From contig JARUHG010000001.1 of assembly GCA_031216755.1 (NCBI GenBank), forward strand, positions 558,001 through 622,000: 64,000 bases of DNA, in the 5' to 3' direction. The notes under the pieces are model-generated. The model saw only the letters and a program-made list of their open reading frames with translations. It was not told where the DNA came from and ran no database searches. The translations under genes and the position numbers were made by a program. Positions 52,142 to 64,000 of the stretch are shown here, one piece after another. The DNA is from Lysobacter arvi. Lineage in GTDB: Bacteria > Pseudomonadota > Gammaproteobacteria > Xanthomonadales > Xanthomonadaceae. Within the stretch, counting starts at the first letter, position 1; each line of letters opens with the position of its first letter.

Positions 52142-53845
52142 TCAGCGGGCCAGGGTCAGGTGGTCGGCGATGGGGCCGAGCACGAGCGCCGGCATGAATT
52201 GCAGGACGGTGAGGATCGCCACGACGGCCACCAGCGTCAGCGCGAACGTCGGCGTTTCCACGTGCAGCGTGCCGGGACCTTCCGGCGCGGCGCGCTTGCG
52301 CGACAGCCGTCCCGCGATGGCGAGCGGCACGATCAGCGCGGGGAACCGGCCGAGCGCGAGCACCGCGACGCAACTCAGGTTCCACCAGGTCGTCGCATCC
52401 CCCAGGCCTTCGAAGCCCGAGCCGTTGTTGGCGAACGCCGACGTGTACTCGTAGAAGACCTGGCTGATCCCGTGGAAGGATGGGTTCGAATGGCCGGTGA
52501 GCGAAGGCACGGCGAGCGCGATCGCGCTGAAGCCGAGCACCGCCAGCGGTTGCAGCAGGATGAGCAGCGCGAGCAGTCGCACTTCCGGCGCGTCGATCTT
52601 GCGGCCGAACAGCTCGGGCGTGCGGCCCGTCATCAATCCAGCCAGGAACACGCCGAGCAACAGGTACACGATGAACTGCTGCAGCCCGCAGCCGACGCCG
52701 CCCCAGATGGCGTTCACCAGCATGTTGACCATCGCCATGCCGCCGGTGAGCGGCGCCATGGAGTCGTGCATCGCGTTGACCGAGCCGTTGTTGACCTGCG
52801 TGGTCAGCGCGGACCACAGCGCGGAGGACGATGCGCCGATGCGGACTTCCTTGCCTTCCATCAGCGCGGGATCGGCGGCGCTGGCCGAGTGCGCTTCGGA
52901 CCACATCGACAGGCCGGTGGAGGCGGCCGACATCAACAGCATGGTGCCGAACACCAGCGCGGTGAGGCGCCTTCGCCCGGTGAGCGGACCGATCATGAAG
53001 GTGATCGCGACCGGAATCAGCACGATGGCGAGCATCTCGATCAGGTTCGACAGCGGCGTCGGGTTTTCCAGTGCGACCGCGCTGTTCGGGCCGTACCAGC
53101 CGCCGCCGTTGGAGCCCAGCTGCTTGGCCGCGACCATCGGCGCGACCGGACCGAGCGGGATCTTCTGCGCCTTCATGTCGGCACGGGCGTCGATCGGCGC
53201 GATGGTGGGACCGGCGTCGAGCGTCGCCGGCACGCCCTGCCAGGTCAGCAGCGCCGACCACAGCAGGCACAGCGGCAGCATGAAGCGCAACGTGGCGCGG
53301 GTGACATCGGCCCAGTAGTTGCCGAGCGTGGGGCCGGCGACGATGCCGGTTTGCTCGATCGCGTTGCCGGCGCGCGCGGCGGTCAGCCCGCGCAGCGTGG
53401 CCACGGCGATCGCCAGGCCCATCATCGGTGTCGCCATCTGCAACCCGACGATGCCGACCATCTGCGACAGGTAACTCAGCTGCGCCTGCCCGGCGTAGTG
53501 CTGCTGGTTGGTGTTGGTGAGGAAGGACACCATCGTGTGCAGTGCGGTGTCCCAGCGCAGGTTCGGTATGCCGTCGGGGTTGAGCGGCAACCACGCCTGG
53601 GTCATGAACTGCACCCACACCATCACGCCGATAACGAGGTTGCTCAGCGCGAAGGCTTTCGCGTAGCCGCGCCAGCTCATGCCGCGCGACGGATCGGTGT
53701 CGAGCAGGCGATAGATCGCGCGCTCGACGGGAAGGAACAGTGCGTCCAGCGGCGCGGGGCCGCCGCGCATCACGCGTGCGAGGTAACGGCCGAGCGGCCA
53801 ACCCAGGCCGACGGCGAGCAGCAGTACGAGGAGAGGTTCGGTCAT
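52142..53845 (-). CDS. kdpA: KdpA potassium-transporting ATPase channel subunit
   Basis: A 567-residue membrane protein of the potassium-channel-like superfamily with about ten helices. Selectivity-filter-type segments are visible: VSFLTNTNQQHYAG, LGSNGGGWYGPNSA, IWGGVGCGLQQF and TSAFANNGSGFEGLG. It carries potassium across the membrane, driven by KdpB. Its start at 53845 is 31 bases after the kdpF stop. The length is close to that of other bacterial KdpA proteins (557 in E. coli). Confidence 0.97.
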   Translation of the reverse strand: MTEPLLVLLLAVGLGWPLGRYLARVMRGGPAPLDALFLPVERAIYRLLDTDPSRGMSWRGYAKAFALSNLVIGVMVWVQFMTQAWLPLNPDGIPNLRWDTALHTMVSFLTNTNQQHYAGQAQLSYLSQMVGIVGLQMATPMMGLAIAVATLRGLTAARAGNAIEQTGIVAGPTLGNYWADVTRATLRFMLPLCLLWSALLTWQGVPATLDAGPTIAPIDARADMKAQKIPLGPVAPMVAAKQLGSNGGGWYGPNSAVALENPTPLSNLIEMLAIVLIPVAITFMIGPLTGRRRLTALVFGTMLLMSAASTGLSMWSEAHSASAADPALMEGKEVRIGASSSALWSALTTQVNNGSVNAMHDSMAPLTGGMAMVNMLVNAIWGGVGCGLQQFIVYLLLGVFLAGLMTGRTPELFGRKIDAPEVRLLALLILLQPLAVLGFSAIALAVPSLTGHSNPSFHGISQVFYEYTSAFANNGSGFEGLGDATTWWNLSCVAVLALGRFPALIVPLAIAGRLSRKRAAPEGPGTLHVETPTFALTLVAVVAILTVLQFMPALVLGPIADHLTLAR

Positions 53846-53876
53846 GGGCGTTCACGGCGCATCGCACGCCGTGCCT

Positions 53877-53969
53877 TCAGAAGTCTTCGGGGCGGAGGAT
53901 CACGTAGAGCAGGTACGCGGCGGCGACGACCACCGCGACGCTGCAGACGAAGGCGAGCCAGGCGGGCAT
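53877..53969 (-). CDS. kdpF: KdpF small subunit
   Basis: A 30-residue single-helix membrane peptide, MPAWLAFVCSVAVVVAAAYL followed by LYVILRPEDF. The ending LYVILRPEDF is diagnostic of KdpF, which stabilises the KdpABC complex. It precedes kdpA and lies 13 bases downstream of the porin-like gene's stop on the same strand, suggesting that it is transcribed from the promoter in front of that gene. It is easily missed because of its size. Confidence 0.9.
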   Translation of the reverse strand: MPAWLAFVCSVAVVVAAAYLLYVILRPEDF

Positions 53970-53982
53970 GTCGGTGCTCCTG

Positions 53983-54696
53983 TCAGAACGCGGCCTGCAC
54001 GGCCGCTTCGATGCGAGTGCCGGCGAGGTCGTCGCCGAAGATCCGCTTCGCGCCCGAGTCCGTGCCGTGCGCGCTCACGCGCAGTTCGATCGGATGCGAG
54101 GCGGCATTGACGGTCCAGATCGCGTTGAGCTGCCCGTGCGCGTAGCGATCCTCATGGACGTCATCGAGCACGTAACAGCCCGCGACCGCTTCGATGCGGA
54201 ACGCCTCGCCGACGGGAAAACGCGCGCCCAGTTGCGTGTAGGTGCCGGCGTCGTCGCTGCCGAGCGCTTCAGGCGACCAGCCCAGCGAAAGCCAGTAACG
54301 CGACGCCCACGTCAGCGTGCCGTTGAGTTCCGTCCAGTCCAGATCGGTGGTCGTCGCGGGATAGCGGTAGTGCAGGGCGTTCACGTCGAGCGCAAGCGCG
54401 CCGCCGAGCGTGCCGCTCCAGCCGACGGTGAAATCGAGTTCGCTGCTGGCGTGCAGCTCGGGCGCGAATTCGACGCTGGAGCCCCATGCCGAGGCGTACC
54501 AGCCGCGGTCGCCGGCGAGTCGCAAGCCGGCCTGCACGGCCGGATCGCCCTGCGTCTGCGTCGTGCCGCGCCAGACGTAATCGGTGGTGAGCGCGGCATT
54601 GCCGCTGAAACTCGCCGCATGCGAGTCGGCGACGACGCCGAATGCCGCGCAGGCGCCGACGACGGCTGCGTGCAGGAGGAGGGTTGGGGAAGTCAT
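53983..54696 (-). CDS. TorF-family putative porin preceding the kdp operon
   Basis: A 237-residue predicted outer-membrane protein with a signal peptide (ends near SHA|AS, residue 27). The mature part opens SGNAALTTDYVWRGTTQTQGDPAVQAGL, the hallmark of the TIGR02001/TorF putative-porin family, and ends AVQAAF. It is only 13 bases upstream of kdpF with no terminator in between, so it looks like the first gene of the kdp transcript and may help potassium cross the outer membrane. A pair of TTTA-type hexamers (54786-54802) upstream resembles a KdpE box. Confidence 0.9.
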   Translation of the reverse strand: MTSPTLLLHAAVVGACAAFGVVADSHAASFSGNAALTTDYVWRGTTQTQGDPAVQAGLRLAGDRGWYASAWGSSVEFAPELHASSELDFTVGWSGTLGGALALDVNALHYRYPATTTDLDWTELNGTLTWASRYWLSLGWSPEALGSDDAGTYTQLGARFPVGEAFRIEAVAGCYVLDDVHEDRYAHGQLNAIWTVNAASHPIELRVSAHGTDSGAKRIFGDDLAGTRIEAAVQAAF

Positions 54697-54785
54697 GGAC
54701 CGTCACGTTCGCGAGGCCATCGCGGCCACGGCGAAAGTCTCCGCGCGAGCCGCGTAAAGCCTCCATTCCCGCCCGGCGTCCCGCG

Positions 54786-54802
54786 CATAAAATCCGCGTA
54801 AA
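54786..54802 (-). promoter_or_regulatory. Candidate KdpE box upstream of the porin-kdp operon
   Basis: On the minus strand, TTTACG-CGGAT-TTTATG (17 bases) has the same hexamer, 5-base gap, hexamer layout as the E. coli KdpE site (TTTATA-N5-TTTACA), with the two hexamer types in reverse order. It ends 89 bases before the porin-like gene. A second TTTACG lies 44 bases (about four helical turns) closer to that gene (54753-54758). Confidence 0.5.
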
Positions 54803-54884
54803 CCGGCGCGCTGCGCCTGATCGGCGGCTTTCGTTCGTCGCCCGCCGAGGCTGCGTCGGTGACCTGCGCGCGTCGCAGGCGCCG

Positions 54885-57017
<2,133 letters not shown>

Positions 57018-57051
57018 GCACGGCCTCGTCGGCGGGCGGGGATGGGATCAT

Positions 57052-57269
57052 TCATGCGGACGGGCGTCGGCTCGTGTGCTCGGTGGAATGCGGTGCGTCG
57101 CGCGTGTCGTCGGCGTCGGGCGCTTCGGCCTCGACCAGGCGCTCGGCCATGTTCCAGTGACGCAAGGCCTGGCCCTCCGGTCGTCCTTCGGACTCCCAGA
57201 TCTCGCGTGCCAGCTGCTCGATGCGGGCGCGGCGCGCGGCATCGTCTTGCGTGGTTCGTGTCGGCGGGC

Positions 57270-57273
<4 letters not shown>
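57052..57273 (-). CDS. DUF2934 small protein
   Basis: A 73-residue protein with the DUF2934 core IEQLAREIWESEGRPEGQALRHWNMAERLVEAE, a short amphipathic helix pair found in many small proteins that accompany glycogen, trehalose or stress genes. No enzymatic motif is present. Its ATG overlaps the treY stop by 4 bases (ATGA), so it is co-translated with treY, and glgX follows 34 bases later. A regulatory or scaffolding role in the cluster is possible but unproven. Confidence 0.85.
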
Positions 57274-59851
<2,578 letters not shown>

Positions 59852-59855
<4 letters not shown>

Positions 59856-61834
59856 GCGCGTTCGAGGTTCGGTGACGACGCGCGAGCCTGCGCGAACGCG
59901 TGCAGGCGTTGCGTGAGCGTGTCGTCCGGCAGCGGATCGGGCAGGCGTCGGCGCCAGTTCGGGTGGCCGTCGACGGTGCCGGGCAGGTTCGGTTGTTCGT
60001 CGAGCGCGAGCGCGTCCTCGAGCGGCAGCAAGGCGAGCGGCGACGGTCCGCTCGCCACGAACTGCAGCCAGCCCATCGTCTCGTCGTCGTGCGTGGCGAT
60101 ACCGGAGTCGGAGATCGCGTGGCGAAGCCGCCGCACGTCCGATTGCCGCTCGCGCATCGGCTCGCGCATCGCCTCGCGTTCGTCGTTCGTCGCGCCGTCC
60201 AGTCGCGCGCGCCACTGGATGTCACGCGCGGCGCGCCAGCCTTGAAGCGTCGGCAGATCGTGCGTGGTCGTGGTGGCGACCGCCTCGGGGCGCCATCGTT
60301 CCGGTGCGACGAACGCGCCGTCTTCGTCGCGGGTGAACGCGAGGACGTCGATCCCGAGCACGCCGCGTCTGGCCAGCTCCGCACGGAGCCCGTCGGGCAC
60401 GACGCCCAGGTCCTCGCCGATGACGATCGCCTCGTGGCGCCACGATTCCAGCGCGAGCAGGCGCAGGAGGTCGTCCAGCGGATAGCGCAGGTACACGCCG
60501 TCGCCGGGCGTGGCGCCGTCCGGCATGACCCACAGGCGCATCAGGCCGAGGATGTGGTCGATGCGCACGCCGCCGCGATCGCGGAGCGTGGCGCGCAGCA
60601 AGTCGAGGAACGGCGCATAGCCGGAGGCGCGAAGGCCCTCCGGCGAGTAGCCGGTGACGCCCCAGCCCTGTCCGGCGGCATTGAAGGCGTCCGGCGGCGC
60701 GCCGAGCACGAGGCCGTCGAGCACGGCGCCGCGCCATGTCGCCGCTTCACTACCGCGCGGGTCGAAGCCCACCGCAAGGTCCGCGATCAGGCCGATGCCC
60801 ATGCCGCGTTCGCGCGCGCGTTCCTGCAGCGACGACCAGCTGCGCGATGCCAGCCACTGCGCGAACCGCTGCAGGTCGGGACTGCGCTCGGCGTGTTCGC
60901 CATCCAGGCGTTCGGCGTCGTCGGCCGCGAAGCGCGCGAACGCGTCGAGGCTTTCTCCGCCCGCGCGCACGAACTCGTCGAACGCGCCTCGCAACGGGCT
61001 GTCGGTATCGCGAAAGCGCCGATGCAAGGCCTGCAGCCAGCGCCACTTCGCGGCGGAGGCGCGCGGCCAGTCCACGAGCGGTTGCGCCTGCAATGCGAGG
61101 AACGTGTCGCGCAATCCTGCGTCGTCGAGCGCGGCCAACGCGAATTCCGTGCCGAGCATGGAGGCGGGCGCCGCATACATCGGATCGAGGAAGCGCCGAT
61201 CGCCGGGCGAGTACGGGCTGAAACGCGCGCCATGCGCACGCGCCGCATGCAGCGGGCTCAGCGCGATGGCGTCGCCACCCAAGGATGCGATCCGGTCCAC
61301 CCACCACGCCATGCCCGAAGCATCGCCGATGCCGGCATCCCACTCGCCACGCACGCCGTACGCCTGCGCCGCGATGCCCCATCGGCGCGGCGTCTCGTGC
61401 GACCCGATGTCACGGGGGCCGTAGCAACGCGGTGGGCACACCGCCAACGTCGATTGCCGCTCGCGACGGCCGCTTCCGAAGGTGAGCGCGTAATAGCCGG
61501 GACGATCGATGGACGGCACGCGACCTTTGGTATCCAGCCGCCCTTGCGTGACCTCGCCGGATTCGGTGCGCAGTTCGAACGCGTCGCCGGGCGTGCCGCC
61601 GACATCGGTCGCGGCGAGCACGTCGGCGACCTGCAGCGGCAGGTGTGTGTCGCGCGATTGCAGGCTGCGCAGTGTGTCGCGGCAGGACGCGTCGCTGCGC
61701 GCGTCGTGGCCGAGCGCTTCCAGCACGCGTTCGAGGACGGGCGCGTCGACGCGTCGCGCAGCGCCGCCGGCATCCGTCCATTCCACGCACAGGCCGGCGG
61801 CGTCGGCCAGTGCATGCAGCGCCGGCCGGCTCAT
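59852..61834 (-). CDS. malQ: 4-alpha-glucanotransferase MalQ
   Basis: A 660-residue GH77 enzyme that transfers glucan segments between maltooligosaccharides. Motifs: RWGIAAQAYGVRGEWDAGIGD and SPYSPGDRRFLDPMY in the first half, then GVRIDHILGLMRLW with the nucleophile Asp, VIGEDLGVVP with the acid/base Glu, and TTTHDLPTLQGWR. The length fits MalQ (about 650-700). Within this cluster it would lengthen or trim the glucans that TreY uses. Both junctions are ATGA overlaps, with treY downstream and treZ upstream. Confidence 0.96.
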
Positions 61835-63612
61835 GGATTCGCCGGCGCCACGTGGGCGAGGAAGCCGCACGGCGGCAGCACCCGTTGCGTGTCGCTCAGT
61901 TGCACCGCGTCGGTATGCGGAAGCTCGGCGTGCACGATCTCGCCCGCGGGCCATGGTCCGCACGGAACCGGCTCGTCGCCGAAGTTCACCGCGATGCGCA
62001 GCGTCTGCTCGCCCAGCGACCACGCGGCCTGCACGGCCTTGGGACCGATCACGCGCGCACCGATCGCCCGCGCCTGGTCGATATGCGGCTGGAGATGGCG
62101 CCGCCGGGCCTGCAGCAACGACTTGAACCACGCCGACCAGCGGGCGCCGTCGCCATGGTCGGAGTCGGCGATGTCGACGATGGACGCCTGGAACGTCTCC
62201 GGGGCGTTCGGGTCCGGGATCGCGGCGCGGCGCGCCTCGTCGGCGAAGGCGGAGAACTTCGCGAACTCGCGCCGGCGTCCTTCGCGTACCTTCTCGTCCA
62301 GCGGCGGCTGGAAGTCGGTGAAGAACAGGAACGGTGTGCGGCTGCCCCACGGCTCGCCCATGAAGAACAGCGGGATCATCGGCGTGAGCGCGGTCAGGGC
62401 CAGCGCAGCACGCAACGCAGGCTCGGAGACGAGCGACGCGAGCCGTTCGCCGCAGGCGCGATTGCCGACCTGGTCGTGGTTCTGCGCGAACACGACGAAC
62501 TTCGACGGCGGCAGGTCGCCGCTGGGCTCGCCGCGCGCTTCGCCCTGCGCATTCGTTTCGCCCTGGTAGTCGAAACCTTCGGCGAGCACGCGCGCGAGCC
62601 GGGCGGTCGGGTCGTCCGCATGGTTCGCGTAATAGGCCTCGTCCTCGCCGGTGAGCAGCACATGCAGGGCGTTGTGGAAGTCGTCGTTCCATTGCGCGGT
62701 GTACCCGCGCGCGAGCAGCGATGCCTGGTTGCGTTCGTTCTCCAGGACCAGATGGACGTGGCGATCCGGCAATGCGCCGTGGATTTCCTCGCGCAATTCG
62801 TCGAGGAACGCGGTGGGCTCGATCGCGTGCACGGCGTCCAGCCGCAGTCCGTCGAAGCGGTACTCGCGCAACCACATGAGCGCGTTGTCGATGAAGTAAC
62901 GCCGCACCGGCTCGCGATCGAAGTCGATCGATTCGCCCCAGGCGGAGGCGCGATCCTGGCGGAAGAACGCACTCGCGTAGCGGCCCAGGTGGTTTCCCGC
63001 CGGGCCGAAGTGGTTGTAGACCACGTCCAGCAGCACCATCAGCCCGAGTCCGTGCGCGTCGTCGATCAGCGCCTTGAGCGTTTCGGGCGTGCCGTAGGCC
63101 GAGCAGGGCGCGTACGGCAGCACGCCGTCGTAGCCCCAGTTGCGGGTGCCGGCGAACTCGGCGACGGGCATCAGTTCGATCGCGGTGATGCCCAGCGCCG
63201 CCAGGCGCGGCAATTGCGCGCGCACGCCCGCGAAGCCGCCGCAGGTACCCACGTGCAGTTCGTACAGCACCGCGTCGCGCCAGGGGCGGCCGCGCCAGTT
63301 CGCGTGCGTCCACGCATACGCATCGCGGTCGTGTACCGCGCTGGGGCCGTCCACGCCGTCGGGCTGCCAGCGCGATGCGGGATCGGGCACCGCGAAGCCG
63401 TCGTCGATGCGATAGCGGTAGCGCGTGCCTGGCGTCGCGGGCAACACGGCCTCGAACGCGCCGTCGCGCTCGCGCGACATCGGCTCGCGGCGATCGCCGT
63501 CGAGTTCCACGGCCACCGACGACGCACCCGGCGCCCACAGCCGGAAGCGTGTACGGCCATCGCCCAGGGGCGTCGCGCCCCACGATGCGGTGGGCGCACC
63601 GAGGTGGTTCAT
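61831..63612 (-). CDS. treZ: Malto-oligosyltrehalose trehalohydrolase TreZ
   Basis: A 593-residue GH13 enzyme that releases free trehalose from maltooligosyl trehalose made by TreY. The CBM48-like N-terminus ([20 protein letters not shown]) is followed by the barrel with [57 protein letters not shown], the nucleophile in [16 protein letters not shown], the acid Glu in [10 protein letters not shown] and [11 protein letters not shown]. The [19 protein letters not shown] segment is diagnostic of TreZ. The start overlaps the glgB stop (ATGA). Confidence 0.96.
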   Translation of the reverse strand: MNHLGAPTASWGATPLGDGRTRFRLWAPGASSVAVELDGDRREPMSRERDGAFEAVLPATPGTRYRYRIDDGFAVPDPASRWQPDGVDGPSAVHDRDAYAWTHANWRGRPWRDAVLYELHVGTCGGFAGVRAQLPRLAALGITAIELMPVAEFAGTRNWGYDGVLPYAPCSAYGTPETLKALIDDAHGLGLMVLLDVVYNHFGPAGNHLGRYASAFFRQDRASAWGESIDFDREPVRRYFIDNALMWLREYRFDGLRLDAVHAIEPTAFLDELREEIHGALPDRHVHLVLENERNQASLLARGYTAQWNDDFHNALHVLLTGEDEAYYANHADDPTARLARVLAEGFDYQGETNAQGEARGEPSGDLPPSKFVVFAQNHDQVGNRACGERLASLVSEPALRAALALTALTPMIPLFFMGEPWGSRTPFLFFTDFQPPLDEKVREGRRREFAKFSAFADEARRAAIPDPNAPETFQASIVDIADSDHGDGARWSAWFKSLLQARRRHLQPHIDQARAIGARVIGPKAVQAAWSLGEQTLRIAVNFGDEPVPCGPWPAGEIVHAELPHTDAVQLSDTQRVLPPCGFLAHVAPANP

Positions 63613-64000
63613 GCGTCCTCCGCGATCAGCCAGATCGTCGCCAGCGGCGGAAGCGTGAGCCGCAGCGACTGCGGATGCCCGTGCAGCGATGCCGGTTCGG
63701 CGAACACGGTGCCGGCATTGCCCACGTTGCTGCCGCCGTAGTGCGCGCTGTCGGTGTTGAGGATCTCGCGCCAGCGTCCGCCGCGCGGCACGCCGACGCG
63801 ATAATCCCGGCGGGGCACCGGGGTGAAGTTGCTCACCGCGAGCAACGGCGCGCCGCCGCCGTCGTAGCGCACGAACGCGAATGCGCTGTTTTCGAAATCG
63901 TCGCCCACGCTCCAGTCGAACCCGAGCGGTGAGCGGTCCGCGCGATGCAGCGCAGGCTGCGTGCGCAGTTCGCGGTTGAGGTCGCGCACCAGACGCATGA
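63609..64000 (-). CDS. glgB: 1,4-alpha-glucan branching enzyme GlgB, C-terminal part
   Basis: The last 130 residues of a branching enzyme; its 5' part runs off the window at 64000. The C-terminal all-beta region is recognisable: [63 protein letters not shown] and [17 protein letters not shown]. The opening GLVRDLN-like helix ([19 protein letters not shown]) matches the region just before it in GlgB. The enzyme introduces alpha-1,6 branches. It is the first gene seen of the cluster. Its stop overlaps the treZ start by 4 bases. The ATG near 63998 is internal, not the true start. Confidence 0.92.
   Translation of the reverse strand, partial: MRLVRDLNRELRTQPALHRADRSPLGFDWSVGDDFENSAFAFVRYDGGGAPLLAVSNFTPVPRRDYRVGVPRGGRWREILNTDSAHYGGSNVGNAGTVFAEPASLHGHPQSLRLTLPPLATIWLIAEDA

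Noticed and set aside
50036-54145. A long plus-strand open frame antisense to the kdp genes
   Set aside because: Low-complexity Arg/Gln/His-rich translation; the minus-strand KdpABC proteins are full-length with all motifs.

Overview
The window is high-GC DNA from a gammaproteobacterium. The set of genes points to the Xanthomonadaceae, most likely Lysobacter or a close relative. The evidence is a complete alpha-lytic-type secreted serine protease with a long pro-region, a cluster making trehalose from glycogen, several outer-membrane porin-like proteins, and small proteins typical of xanthomonads. This placement is inferred from gene content; no rRNA or tRNA gene was seen. It looks like ordinary chromosome: I found no transposase, integrase, CRISPR array or prophage block.

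Layout. 0-0.3 kb: a PAAR-like small protein at the edge. 0.4-11 kb: a DUF4124 protein, an OprO/P-type porin, a chemoreceptor, an MFS transporter, an OmpR/EnvZ-type two-component pair, and redox or stress genes (thioredoxin-like lipoprotein, Ohr, DJ-1/PfpI, a Rossmann protein). 11-14 kb: molybdate uptake modABC facing its regulator modE, with a clear palindrome before modA. 14-17 kb: small genes and the secreted protease. 17-21 kb: paoABC, a periplasmic molybdenum aldehyde oxidoreductase. 21-29.4 kb: amidohydrolase, quinone-oxidoreductase-like enzyme, MFS transporter and AraC regulator, LysR regulator with GST, and a membrane alpha/beta hydrolase. 29.4-36 kb: an envelope-rich block with two DUF6491 lipoproteins, a glycine-zipper lipoprotein, a MipA-type barrel with an extra C-terminal barrel, an AI-2E family permease, and a TPR plus beta-barrel protein resembling Slam. 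36-39 kb: arcD-arcA. 39-46 kb: MarC, an alpha/beta hydrolase, two AhpD-like proteins, a cupin, a MocR-type regulator, a Rof-like antiterminator and an AraC regulator. 46-54.7 kb: a porin-like gene followed by complete kdpFABCDE. 54.9-64 kb: glgB(partial)-treZ-malQ-treY-DUF2934-glgX.

How the genes work together. ModABC imports molybdate, which is needed for the molybdenum cofactor used by PaoABC 3 kb away. GlgX, MalQ, TreY, TreZ and GlgB form one glucan-to-trehalose module whose first four junctions are 4-base stop/start overlaps. That module sits beside the Kdp high-affinity potassium system, and both are classic osmotic-stress functions. The most likely novel unit is the 33.6-35.9 kb operon: a Slam-like outer-membrane barrel, a DUF6491 lipoprotein and a membrane-anchored protein in overlapping genes.
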